From: Pinibacter sp031553495
GTDB taxonomy: Bacteria; Bacteroidota; Bacteroidia; Chitinophagales; Chitinophagaceae
Reading direction: 5' to 3'
Assembly (NCBI GenBank): GCA_031553495.1
Contig: JAVBLN010000037.1
Coordinates: 1 to 64,000 of the forward strand
DNA length: 64,000 bases
Under the pieces are notes generated by a model. That model saw only the letters and a list, made by a program, of their open reading frames with translations, was not told the DNA's origin and searched no databases. Made by a program: the position numbers and the translations under genes. Shown piece by piece: positions 45,876-54,621 of this stretch; positions within the stretch are counted from its first letter, which is position 1, and each line of letters begins with the position of its first letter.

Positions 45876-47654
45876 ATGGCAATAGTTCAGCATTTACAAC
45901 AGGCAGTATTAAAAAGCCTGGCGGCACTGTACAACAACACATTTACAGAAAAAGATTTCCAGGTAAATCAAACAAAACCTGAGTTTGAAGGCGATTATAC
46001 AGTAGTGATGTTTGCATTGGTAAAACAATTGAAAAAATCGCCGGATGAAATAGGCAATGAGTTGGGACATCATCTGATCAATAATTATCCGCAATATTTC
46101 TCTTCATATAATATTATTAAAGGCTTTTTAAACCTGGTGGTAGCTGATACTTACTGGCAATCGGTTTTGTTGAACAATTATGAAAATCCTGATTACGGTA
46201 AAAAATCACCTACTGGAAAACGGGTGGTTATGGAGTATTCTTCGCCCAATACCAACAAGCCTTTACACCTTGGCCACCTGCGTAATATTTTCCTGGGCTG
46301 GAGCACTGCTGAAATTTTAAAAGCAAATGGTTTTGATGTTGCAAAAACCTGTATTGCCAACGATCGCGGTATTCACATTTGCAAAAGCATGGTTACATGG
46401 CAGTTATTTGCCAACGGCGCTACGCCACAATCTACCGGTATAAAAGGCGATCATTTGGTGGGTGATTATTATGTGCGTTTTGGTGAAGAACATAAAAAGC
46501 AAATGGCCGCACTTATGGAAACAGGAATGAGTAAAGAAGATGCGGATAAAGAAACACCCATTATGAAAGCTGCTCAGCAAATGCTGGTGGATTGGGAAGC
46601 AGGCAAACCCGAGGTGATTGAACTTTGGAAAAAAATGAATGGCTGGGTATATGAAGGTTTTGAATCTACCTATAAAAAAATTGGTGCCGATTTTGACAAA
46701 GTGTATTACGAAAGTGAAACATACCTTTTAGGCAAAGAACTGGTGGAGCAAGGATTACAAAAAGGCGTTTTCTATAAAAAGGAAGACGGTAGCGTGTGGA
46801 TTGATCTTACTGCTGACGGGCTAGATGAAAAAATAGTGCAACGCCGCGATGGCACATCCGTTTACATTACACAGGATATTGGTCTGGCTGTTGAAAAATA
46901 CGACCAATATAAATACGACCTAAGTATTTATGTGGTAGCTGATGAACAAAACTATCACTTTAAAGTGCTAAAACTTATTTGTCAAAAACTGGGACTTCCT
47001 TCCGCAGATGGCATTTATCACCTTAGTTACGGTATGGTGGAACTGCCTACCGGACGTATGAAAACCCGCGAAGGCACTGTAGTTGACGCCGATGACCTGG
47101 TGGAAGAAATTATTAAAGTAGTAGAAAAACACACTGAAGAGTTGGGCAAAGTGGAAGGCTTCACCGAGGCAGAACTGAAAGACTTATATGACACTATTGG
47201 CTTAGGTGCGCTGAAATTTTACCTGCTACGCGTAGATCCTAAAAAGAGAATGATCTTTAATCCTGAAGAATCGATTGATATTCATGGCTACACCGGCCCA
47301 TTTGTTCAATATTCTTATGCCCGGACCAAATCTATCTTGAGGAAAGAAAACGTAAATCCGAACTATAAATTAGAATCATCGCCACTACTAAAACACGAAA
47401 AAGAAATATTGATAATGCTGGAACAATATCCCGGTGTTATAGAAAACGCAGGTGCAGAACATAATCCCTCTGTTATTGCAGTGTACGCGTTTCAACTTGC
47501 GCAGACTTTAAATTCTTTTTACAATGTTTTATCAGTTGTGAATGCGGAAACAGAAGATAAAAAACAATTACGATTACGCATTGCCGTTATGACAGCTAAC
47601 GTATTAAAATCTGCGATGCAATTATTGGGAGCAAAGGTTCCGGAAAGAATGTAG
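45876..47654 (+). CDS. argS: Arginyl-tRNA synthetase
   Basis: A 592-residue class I tRNA synthetase that charges tRNA-Arg. An N-terminal ArgRS additional domain (about 1-110), HIGH form in SSPNTNKPLHLGHLRN (about 118-133), YVVADEQNYHF, the DALR-like helical anticodon domain at the C-terminus (LGALKFYLLRVDPKKRMIF). The KMSKS site is diverged to GRMKTREG, as in many ArgRS. Start ATG 45876. A 21-bp bidirectional terminator follows. Confidence 0.95.
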   Translation: MAIVQHLQQAVLKSLAALYNNTFTEKDFQVNQTKPEFEGDYTVVMFALVKQLKKSPDEIGNELGHHLINNYPQYFSSYNIIKGFLNLVVADTYWQSVLLNNYENPDYGKKSPTGKRVVMEYSSPNTNKPLHLGHLRNIFLGWSTAEILKANGFDVAKTCIANDRGIHICKSMVTWQLFANGATPQSTGIKGDHLVGDYYVRFGEEHKKQMAALMETGMSKEDADKETPIMKAAQQMLVDWEAGKPEVIELWKKMNGWVYEGFESTYKKIGADFDKVYYESETYLLGKELVEQGLQKGVFYKKEDGSVWIDLTADGLDEKIVQRRDGTSVYITQDIGLAVEKYDQYKYDLSIYVVADEQNYHFKVLKLICQKLGLPSADGIYHLSYGMVELPTGRMKTREGTVVDADDLVEEIIKVVEKHTEELGKVEGFTEAELKDLYDTIGLGALKFYLLRVDPKKRMIFNPEESIDIHGYTGPFVQYSYARTKSILRKENVNPNYKLESSPLLKHEKEILIMLEQYPGVIENAGAEHNPSVIAVYAFQLAQTLNSFYNVLSVVNAETEDKKQLRLRIAVMTANVLKSAMQLLGAKVPERM

Positions 47655-47702
47655 AAAAAAGAAATCAGAGATCAGCTTCTTCTGATCTCTGATTTCTTTT
47701 TT
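47655..47702. terminator. Bidirectional terminator argS / glycosyltransferase gene
   Basis: 15-bp perfect stem GAAATCAGAGATCAG (47661-47675) with CTGATCTCTGATTTC (47682-47696), 6-base loop, flanked by A6 and T6, so it works on both strands. Also built from the AGAAATCAG word. Confidence 0.92.
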
Positions 47703-47716
47703 CTGATTTCTGACCT

Positions 47717-49183
47717 TTATTTCACAAACAAACGCTTAATTCTCTTAAACACACTAATCACAGATGATTTTTCTTTGCCTGCAGCAGGTTCAGCAACCTT
47801 ACTTACATTAGGCAGTTCCAAAATTTTACTGAAAGATTTTTCTTCAATAATGATATCCGCATAGTGATTTACCAGTTCGTCCGGAGAGCAAAACGCAATA
47901 CCAATGCCGGCTTCCCGCAGCATACAAAGATCATTGATACTATCGCCGATAGCAATGCAGTTCTTAATATCAATCTTATACTTTTCCAAAACAGAAAGCA
48001 TCGCATTTGTTTTGCAGAAAGTATGTTTACAAATGCTCTTATCCGAATTCATTAAAAAGGAAGGTATTTTCACCTCACCGGTACAAATGCTCTTTGAAAA
48101 TTCAAGTTCGTTGGCCAAAGCGAAATCCATCCCCAGCTTGTTTTTTATATGAGTAGTAACACAGTCATAACTATCCGAAATTATACCCACTATAAAGCCA
48201 TTGCGCTTCAATTCTTTTATTACTTCAGCCGCATCTTCCACTATAGGAATATTATCCGCAAGCAGTGTTATTTCACCCAGCGTTTTTCCTTTCAATAAGT
48301 GTGCAATCTTTTTTGTAATAACAACCGGATCTTTTTCATGCAGCCTGATATTCATTAAAGCGTCTTTCATGCCATAAGTCTTTGCAAAAATATCCACGAA
48401 ACGCCCAAGCAATAATGTATTATCCATATCAAAAATGACAAGCCTGCTCAGTTGCTTTAATTCGTTTTCCAAAGCAAACTCCATCTGGGAACGTATTTCA
48501 TGAAGCACACCAAGTTCTTCAAAATTCAGATTAGGATTTTTACATTTCGACGCTTTGTAAATTATGGTTTGGGCCACTTCCTTACTCATTCTGCCAAGGG
48601 CTTGCCATGACTGGTTTCTGTTTTCTATGTACCCGATATCCACTTCCTTAATTTTAGCTTCCATCAGGTACATATCGATCAATATTCCAATATCAACACC
48701 ATAATCTTCCCTGAAATCTATTTTTTGAAACATAGATTTTCTTCCTGCAATCATTCCGCTTAAAGGCTGACTGAAATGTGTGAGTTCGGGAAATAAGATG
48801 CTCAACAATGGCTTGGCCACCAATTCTGTTACACGGCCTGAATTTCTATCAAAACAGGATTTTACAAAATCGGCTTCGTTGTTCAATATCGGATTAGTTA
48901 AAAGTGGTATGGTACCCTCAGGATAAGGATCAATATCTCCATCTAAAAACACTAATACATCATTAGAGGCAAACGACAAAGCGTCCTTCATAGATGCACC
49001 TTTCCCGAGTTTTGTACTGGTTATTATTTTCGCACCACTTTCCTTTGCTATGGCTACTGTATGATCGGCAGACTTATCATCCACTACAATCACTTCAGAT
49101 ACATTCGGGGTGTTTTTCGCAAATTTTACAACGTTTGCAATTGTTTCTTCTTCATTAAGGGTGGGTACAATTACAGTAATCAT
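47717..49183 (-). CDS. Glucosyl-3-phosphoglycerate synthase fused to HAD phosphatase
   Basis: A 488-residue fusion. Residues 1-235 are a GpgS-like glycosyltransferase (GT81/GT2): VIVPTLNEEETI, VVDDKSADHT, LDGDIDPYP (81-83 DGD metal site), GRVTELVAKPLLSILFPEL (116-134), YGVDIGILIDMYL and ENRNQ. Residues about 245-450 are a HAD phosphatase with FDMDNTLLLG (DxDxT, 252-256), ISDSYD, and GDSINDLCML (413-418). GpgS joins NDP-glucose to 3-phosphoglycerate and the phosphatase would free glucosylglycerate, a compatible solute or storage form (inference for this fusion). Strong Shine-Dalgarno sequence upstream. Confidence 0.85.
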   Translation of the reverse strand: MITVIVPTLNEEETIANVVKFAKNTPNVSEVIVVDDKSADHTVAIAKESGAKIITSTKLGKGASMKDALSFASNDVLVFLDGDIDPYPEGTIPLLTNPILNNEADFVKSCFDRNSGRVTELVAKPLLSILFPELTHFSQPLSGMIAGRKSMFQKIDFREDYGVDIGILIDMYLMEAKIKEVDIGYIENRNQSWQALGRMSKEVAQTIIYKASKCKNPNLNFEELGVLHEIRSQMEFALENELKQLSRLVIFDMDNTLLLGRFVDIFAKTYGMKDALMNIRLHEKDPVVITKKIAHLLKGKTLGEITLLADNIPIVEDAAEVIKELKRNGFIVGIISDSYDCVTTHIKNKLGMDFALANELEFSKSICTGEVKIPSFLMNSDKSICKHTFCKTNAMLSVLEKYKIDIKNCIAIGDSINDLCMLREAGIGIAFCSPDELVNHYADIIIEEKSFSKILELPNVSKVAEPAAGKEKSSVISVFKRIKRLFVK

Positions 49184-49505
49184 ATGAATACCTCCTTTTT
49201 TGATATTATTCTTGTATGGTAATTATAAAATATATTCGTATTGTCTTAAACAGCCCCAATAAACCTGGTTCTCTCTGTGATATCTAGGTTACTTGTGAGT
49301 GAAACGGTGTTATTATCCCTAACCGCCCGAAGATTAAAACCGGCAAGTATGCTTTTGTTTATGCCGTATAATATTGAAAAATAACTTTTCGGAAGATAAG
49401 AAAACTTTTCTTACCAAACGCATGATAAACAATAAATATGGAGATTATTGTAAATATTAGCGCTTGATTAACTCTTTTGAAAATGATACGTTTACCAATA
49501 ACCGT
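49184..49505. other. 322-bp gap with unusual RBS and small palindrome
   Basis: Upstream of the synthase/phosphatase gene: its strong Shine-Dalgarno (49190-49200) and AT-rich DNA with a perfect TAAGAAAAC-TTTTCTTA palindrome at 49397-49413. No CAE copy or reading frame seen. Confidence 0.6.
49190..49200 (-). promoter_or_regulatory. Strong Shine-Dalgarno sequence AAGGAGGT
   Basis: On the minus strand AAAAAGGAGGT is followed six bases later by the ATG at 49183. Bacteroidota genes generally lack such sites and I saw no other this good in the window. Decides the start. Confidence 0.85.
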
Positions 49506-50687
49506 TTACTTTTCAACAACAATAGTCTGCTTTAATTTCATCGGAACATTTTGCTCAAGCCGAACGGCCGGTGTCCATGAAGGCATGCTTTCAAAAGCAT
49601 CAATAAGGGAATCATTCAATTCGTCATTCCCTCCTTTTATAACACGTGGATTTATTACCCTACCCTTTTTGTCAACTATAAACTCTATTTGTACATAAGC
49701 TGTATGTTGATTTTCAGGCAGGAACACAGAAGCTTCCTTTCCTGCTTTTTGAAGAAATGCCTGAAAAGCGTCCTTGCCGCCAGGGTATACAGGTTGCTTA
49801 TTTACAGCAGTAGGAATATCTTTTTCATCAAAATCGGCCGCAATCCTTGCTTTCTTTACATACACTTTTTTTTGCGGTTTTACATTTGTGGTAAGTGCGC
49901 TTTTCTTTACTTCTTCATCCACAATATAATCGCCCACACCATCTACCATAATTACGGGCACTTTGTGGTTCTTTTCGAAATAATAATAAACACCTTTAAG
50001 TGTATTAGCTAAATCAAAATATTCGGGAAAATTTTTGAGATAATTTTCGAGGTATACCTCGCTTTTTTCATTCTTGAATTGTATTGGAAATATATGAACG
50101 GGAATAAAATCCTGACCCGAATTTTTAGCATTGGCTGCAAGAATATACAACTCTTCCACCTGGCTGTCCGTAATAGGAATGCAACCTGTAGTTACACAAC
50201 TTCCATGTATATAAATATCGCCACCCGGCTGAATCGAATCGCTCAATAACTGATCAGAAGCATTCGGATAATTTAATCCAAGCGATAAATGATATGAACT
50301 CTTTGGATTAAACTCGTTAATATAATAGAACCCTTCAGGTACCTGATAATCACCTTCCATCCTTTTGGGGCCAAGCGTCCCGGCCATTGCACAAACTTTG
50401 TAAGTCTTAAATAATTTATATGGCTCCGTTCTGTCGTTCCTCACCCACACTTCCAACTGGCTGTCATACTTAAACGAGCGAATATAAATATTGGAAGCCG
50501 GCCACTGCAGATTTTTCGCAGCAAATTGTTTTGCAAGGGTATCTTCTTTTCTTTTAAGAATTTCGTTGATCTTGGGAAACGAACGCTGGTAATCAATAAA
50601 TGTTGATTGAAAATGAAGCTGGCTGGTTTGTGTTTGGCCAAAAAAACAAAACAAAAGAAATAGTAATACTAAATAGGATTTTTTCAT
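49506..50687 (-). CDS. L,D-transpeptidase (YkuD) with TonB C-terminal domain
   Basis: A 393-residue secreted protein. After the signal peptide (about 1-18), the YkuD L,D-transpeptidase domain has the catalytic motif IHGSCVTTGCIPIT (H161, C164/C169), where Cys169 is the usual nucleophile. The C-terminus (about 300-393) has a TonB-C-like fold: PVYPGGKDAFQAFL, YVQIEFIVDKKGRVINPRV, then FESMPSWTPA. No TonB membrane anchor is seen at the start. It should make non-classical peptidoglycan cross-links, and the TonB-C part may bind another envelope protein (inference). Divergent from blaI-blaR1. Confidence 0.87.
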   Translation of the reverse strand: MKKSYLVLLFLLFCFFGQTQTSQLHFQSTFIDYQRSFPKINEILKRKEDTLAKQFAAKNLQWPASNIYIRSFKYDSQLEVWVRNDRTEPYKLFKTYKVCAMAGTLGPKRMEGDYQVPEGFYYINEFNPKSSYHLSLGLNYPNASDQLLSDSIQPGGDIYIHGSCVTTGCIPITDSQVEELYILAANAKNSGQDFIPVHIFPIQFKNEKSEVYLENYLKNFPEYFDLANTLKGVYYYFEKNHKVPVIMVDGVGDYIVDEEVKKSALTTNVKPQKKVYVKKARIAADFDEKDIPTAVNKQPVYPGGKDAFQAFLQKAGKEASVFLPENQHTAYVQIEFIVDKKGRVINPRVIKGGNDELNDSLIDAFESMPSWTPAVRLEQNVPMKLKQTIVVEK

Positions 50688-50835
50688 AATTCACACTTCT
50701 GATCTATATCTATAACGTTTTTCTACATCAATTAATGCGCAAAACTCGCAAAAAAAGACGAAGAAATTAATGTTTATGTCAGGAAATTATCAAATCGACT
50801 AAACAATAATTGCAAAAAAGCTGCAGGGGAAAATA

Positions 50836-50912
50836 TTTTTGGATGCCGGCAGTAGAATTTCATGGCATCATCGTTGTGTCACTCACTTGTACGGTAGTAA
50901 TGCTATTCAGCA
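50836..50912 (+). repeat. CAE copy 21 (+), hybrid: left arm type B, right arm type A
   Basis: TTTTTGGATGCCGGCAG, left arm TAGAATTTCATGGCATCAT (type B), standard core, right arm CGGTAGTAATGCTATTCAG (type A). Brackets blaI-blaR1 with copy 22. Followed by TAATGAGTAATGAGTGATGAG words. Confidence 0.92.
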
Positions 50913-50962
50913 AGTAATGAGTAATGAGTGATGAGTGATTAACCAGAAGGTTCACTAGGAAA

Positions 50963-51019
50963 GCGCCAGGTGCGGGATAAACAATTAAAATAAATGTCTA
51001 CTTTTTTCAGGACGTAACA
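50963..51019 (+). repeat. Insertion-sequence-end-like dispersed repeat, copy 3
   Basis: GCGCCAGGTGCGGGATAA, ATGTCTACTTTTTTCAGG, ACGTAACA. Between CAE copy 21 and blaI. Confidence 0.65.
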
Positions 51020-51044
51020 CATAACGATATTTAATTTCTTTAAC

Positions 51045-51063
51045 ATTCTTTTACGAAAAGAAT
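51045..51063. promoter_or_regulatory. Candidate BlaI operator palindrome
   Basis: Perfect inverted repeat ATTCTTTT-ACG-AAAAGAAT, 26 bases before blaI. BlaI/MecI regulators bind palindromes overlapping their own promoter. The sequence does not match the known staphylococcal TACA/TGTA type, so the match is by position only. Confidence 0.4.
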
Positions 51064-51088
51064 CGTATTTTAGCATTAAAATAATTTT

Positions 51089-51475
51089 ATGCCAACCCAG
51101 AAGTATATAAAGCCTACAGAAAGCGAGTTAGAGATTCTACAAGTGATATGGGAAAAAGGCTCTGTAAGTGTACGCGAAGTGCACGAAACACTATCTGCCA
51201 CAAAAGATGTAGGCTATACTACTACGCTCAAGCTAATGCAAATAATGCACGAAAAAGGCCTTGTTAAAAGAGACAACACATTTAAAACACATATTTATGC
51301 ACCTGCCGTTTCCCGTGAGAAAGCGCAAAAACAATTACTCGGCAAAATGATAAACGGCCTGTTTGGAGGCTCTCCTACCCAATTGGTATTACAGGCTTTG
51401 GGAAATCATAAAACCACTAAAGAAGAGCTAGACCAAATTCAACAATTACTTGATAACCTGAAAAGAGAATCCTGA
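51089..51475 (+). CDS. BlaI/MecI family transcriptional repressor
   Basis: A 128-residue winged-helix repressor (PTESELEILQVIWEKGSVSVREVHE at the start, TTTLKLMQIMHEKGLVKR recognition helix and wing). In this family the repressor is cleaved or released when the paired BlaR1 peptidase senses a signal, classically a beta-lactam. It is followed after 5 bp by the M56 peptidase gene. Confidence 0.92.
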   Translation: MPTQKYIKPTESELEILQVIWEKGSVSVREVHETLSATKDVGYTTTLKLMQIMHEKGLVKRDNTFKTHIYAPAVSREKAQKQLLGKMINGLFGGSPTQLVLQALGNHKTTKEELDQIQQLLDNLKRES

Positions 51476-51480
51476 TAACT

Positions 51481-53205
51481 ATGACCGCGTTGAGCCAATC
51501 TCTTATTTTACATGCGCTTGCCGTAGGGCTGCTAAACAGTTTGTGGCAATTCGCCCTACTATGGCTCATTTTTATTGGTATAGTTCATTTTTTCAAAAAT
51601 ACTTCTCCGGTTTTCAAATACAACTTAGCTCTTTTATTACTTGGTTTTGGTACGCTGCTAGTGTTCGTAAACATAAGTCTCGTTTACTTTTTTGGCGCTC
51701 CATCATTCATAACACAAAATGATGCAACACAGGAACCTAATGATTTATTTACCACAATCACCCACCTACTCAATTACGTTTATCCATACCTGTCCATAGT
51801 TTATCTTAGTGTAATTACCTTTTTATTCATGCGCTTCGTTTATTTTTTGTATGCCACGCATTTACTACAAACAAAAAATATTGAGAGAATTTCTCCGGTT
51901 TATAAGTTGTATGTAAAAGATATGACTCAGCGTATGAGTATAAAGAAAAAAGTAGTGGTATGGCTTTCAAAAAGTATTGACACACCCATACTTATTGGTT
52001 ATTTCAAACCCATGATATTATTGCCGGTAACAGCAATAACTCAACTTACCCACGAACAAATAGAAGCTATATTACTACATGAAATCGCACATATAAAAAG
52101 AAATGATTACCTGGTTAACGTATTGATCAACCTAACCGGAATTTTGTTATTCTTCAATCCGTTTGCCAAACTGTTTATTAGTGTTTTGCAGAAAGAGAGA
52201 GAGAACAGTTGTGATGATTGGGTATTGCAGTTTAAATTTTCTCCGGAAAGCTATGCTGCCGCGCTTTTAACACTTGAAAGAAGCAGATTGTCAGCTATCC
52301 CTTTATTAAGCCTTCCTGCTGCGGGGACAAACAATAAACATCTTTTACATCGTGTTCAGCGCATACTAGATATCTCCGTAAAAGAAAAAACCGGAAAAAA
52401 ACAAATACTTGTTCCAGTATTACTTGCGCTTATCGCATTGTCATTGTTAATAAAACCGGCAGAAAAAATAAACCGGCAGGATATTACACAAACGCCAATC
52501 GCTGAAACTATATATCCAGTTAATTATACCACTCCGCAAAAAAATGAAAATGATAAGGTACAGGAAACAATTAGCAACGATGGAAAATATAACAAAGAAT
52601 TTGATAAGAACAAATCTAACAGGCAAATAAATATTCTTTCGGTTAAAAGAGAAATAACAAAAGTTAGCACAAACACAAAAAGCAAAACCAATACCACTTC
52701 AACTAACAGTGACGAATACACTGAAAAACCCATACAGAATAATATAATAATAACAACTTCCTTTATTGCTCAAATGGTAGTTGCACCACAAAAAAATGAT
52801 TTTGTAATTCCATCAACACCGAATGCAAGGGAAAGCAAAAAAGTTTCTCCGGCTTCGCCATACATTCCCGGCTCCAGCTTTGAATATTACAGCATACAGG
52901 ATTCTGTAAACAAACAGGTCGTAAATGAACGGGCATTAAAAATAGCCTTATTAAAAGCCAATGCGGCACTGCAGTTAGCGTTGGAAAAAAATATTTCCCC
53001 GGATAACAACCTGTTGAAAAACCTGCAACAAAGCTTAACCGGAATAAATTATTTTGAAATAGAAAATGTAGCCGATATAATTAATATGCAGGCTACTGCA
53101 ATTATTGAAATGCTCACAACAAAACCTGCTGACAAACAAAAACAAATTGATTCTCTTCAAAAAGAAATCAAACTGGTGAAAAAAGAAGCTGTGATTTCGT
53201 TGTAA
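51481..53205 (+). CDS. BlaR1/M56 family sensor metallopeptidase
   Basis: A 574-residue membrane peptidase. Four hydrophobic segments at about 15-35, 45-70, 95-122 and 208-222, with the zinc motif HEIAHIKRND (200-209) between and ENSCDDWVLQ after. After one more helix (about 320-335) the periplasmic part (340-574) is low-complexity and has no penicillin-binding sensor domain that I recognise, so the signal may be something other than a beta-lactam (inference). Operon with blaI. Bracketed with it by CAE copies 21 and 22. Confidence 0.9.
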   Translation: MTALSQSLILHALAVGLLNSLWQFALLWLIFIGIVHFFKNTSPVFKYNLALLLLGFGTLLVFVNISLVYFFGAPSFITQNDATQEPNDLFTTITHLLNYVYPYLSIVYLSVITFLFMRFVYFLYATHLLQTKNIERISPVYKLYVKDMTQRMSIKKKVVVWLSKSIDTPILIGYFKPMILLPVTAITQLTHEQIEAILLHEIAHIKRNDYLVNVLINLTGILLFFNPFAKLFISVLQKERENSCDDWVLQFKFSPESYAAALLTLERSRLSAIPLLSLPAAGTNNKHLLHRVQRILDISVKEKTGKKQILVPVLLALIALSLLIKPAEKINRQDITQTPIAETIYPVNYTTPQKNENDKVQETISNDGKYNKEFDKNKSNRQINILSVKREITKVSTNTKSKTNTTSTNSDEYTEKPIQNNIIITTSFIAQMVVAPQKNDFVIPSTPNARESKKVSPASPYIPGSSFEYYSIQDSVNKQVVNERALKIALLKANAALQLALEKNISPDNNLLKNLQQSLTGINYFEIENVADIINMQATAIIEMLTTKPADKQKQIDSLQKEIKLVKKEAVISL

Positions 53206-53334
53206 ACAGTAGTAGGTTGTGAACAGTTGGCAATAGAGACGAATGTTGAAAGAATCATTGTGACCACGAATATCCGCTTTGTGCGCCGCGTTCCCTTATC
53301 CTTGGGAAAAAGGCCGGGAATGAGGTGGGAGAAA

Positions 53335-53417
53335 TTGAGAATTGAGAATGCTTTATACACCGATTGCAAGCAAAAACAAAAAGAACTCACTACTCAAAAC
53401 TCATAACTCATAACTTG
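53335..53417 (-). repeat. CAE tail II, copy at element 22
   Basis: In reverse: TTATGAGTTATGAG words, then TTTTTGTTTTTGCTTGC, AATCGGTGTATAAAGC, ATTCTCAATTCTCAA. The other side of copy 22 (53491-53518) has the inverted words TTATGAGTATTGAG. Confidence 0.75.
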
Positions 53418-53490
53418 TTGAATAGCATTACCACCGTACAAGTGAGTGACACAACGATGCTTAATAGTAGCACTACCGCCGGTCCCCAAA
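53418..53490 (-). repeat. CAE copy 22 (-), tail II
   Basis: TTGAATAGCATTACCACCG, standard core and left arm, GGTCCCCAAATAA end. Flanked on both sides by inverted CTCATAACTC / GAGTTATGAG words, as copy 5 is. Confidence 0.93.
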
Positions 53491-53549
53491 TAAAAGTTAT
53501 GAGTATTGAGTTATGAGTAATGTGGACTTTCAATTTTCAACTCCACAGA

Positions 53550-54413
53550 TCAACCATTAATTATTTCGCCGCCGTTAGGATGGATGACCTGTCCCGTCAT
53601 ATACGAAGCCTCATCACTAGCCAGAAATACATAAGCATAAGCCACTTCCACTGGTTGGCCGGCTCGCTTCATGGGCACATTCGAACCAAAAGTTGCCACC
53701 TCTTTTGCATCAAAAGTAGAAGGTATTAATGGGGTCCAAATGGGGCCGGGAGCAACCGCGTTTACCCTTATTCCCTTTTCCGCGAAATATGCCGAAAGCG
53801 ATCTTGTAAAAGCAACTATAGCGCCTTTGGTGGCAGCGTAGTCGAGCAGATGGCTACTGCCCCTGTAAGCTGTAACGGATGTTGTATTAATAATAGAATC
53901 TCCTTTCTTTAAATATTTCTCTGCAGCCTTCACCAAAAAGAACTGCGAAAAAATATTTACTTCAAAAGTTCGGCGAAGCTGTTTATCCGTGATTTTTTGT
54001 AAATCATCTTGCGGAGTTTGCTCAGCGGCATTGTTAATAATTATATCCAATTTGTTAAATATCTTAATTGTTTTCTGAATAATACTGTTACAATGTTTTT
54101 CGCTGCTTACATCACCACGAATTAATAAACATTGTCTTCCTTTGCTTTGCACTTCAACTGCGGTTCTTTTCGCATCCACATCGTCCTGCTTGTAACAGAT
54201 CACCACATGAGCTCCTTCCGCAGCAAACGCAATAGCCACCGCCCTTCCAATGCCGCTGTCGCCACCGGTAATGATGGCAACTTTGTCTTTGAGCCTAAAT
54301 GCCTGCTTGTCTTTTTCATATACAGGCGATGGCTGCATTTTTTCCTCTTTCCCCTTTTTAGCACGTATTGTCTGCGGCTTTCTTATTTTTCTTTTAGGTA
54401 TTGATTGCGGCAT
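53550..54413 (-). CDS. SDR family oxidoreductase (YdaD/GSP39-like)
   Basis: A 287-residue short-chain dehydrogenase with a 40-residue basic N-terminal extension. NAD(P)-binding TGGDSGIGRAVA (glycine-rich loop), NNAAEQ, catalytic serine ahead of DYAATKGAI (the YxxxK), and the C-terminal GGEIING. Close to the YdaD/YhxD group linked to stress (general stress protein 39-like). Substrate unknown. Confidence 0.9.
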   Translation of the reverse strand: MPQSIPKRKIRKPQTIRAKKGKEEKMQPSPVYEKDKQAFRLKDKVAIITGGDSGIGRAVAIAFAAEGAHVVICYKQDDVDAKRTAVEVQSKGRQCLLIRGDVSSEKHCNSIIQKTIKIFNKLDIIINNAAEQTPQDDLQKITDKQLRRTFEVNIFSQFFLVKAAEKYLKKGDSIINTTSVTAYRGSSHLLDYAATKGAIVAFTRSLSAYFAEKGIRVNAVAPGPIWTPLIPSTFDAKEVATFGSNVPMKRAGQPVEVAYAYVFLASDEASYMTGQVIHPNGGEIING

Positions 54414-54621
54414 ATAGTAATAACGTTTCTATTTTTTATTAAAAAATACATACCAAAAACAAGAGCGCTATTTGAGGAAGATATTCAACAGTTATAATGA
54501 GTATACCAAATGAATTTTACCTGGCACATCTCCAAATCTCAAATAAAAACACACGACCCCGGCATTTGTTGTTTACACAAAAACATTTTCAATACTGCAC
54601 TCTCGCATTTTCACATTACTT

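Noticed and set aside
49397..49413. Palindrome TAAGAAAAC-TTTTCTTA as operator or terminator
   Set aside because: AT-only 17-bp palindrome without T-run and about 200 bp from the nearest start; could be chance.
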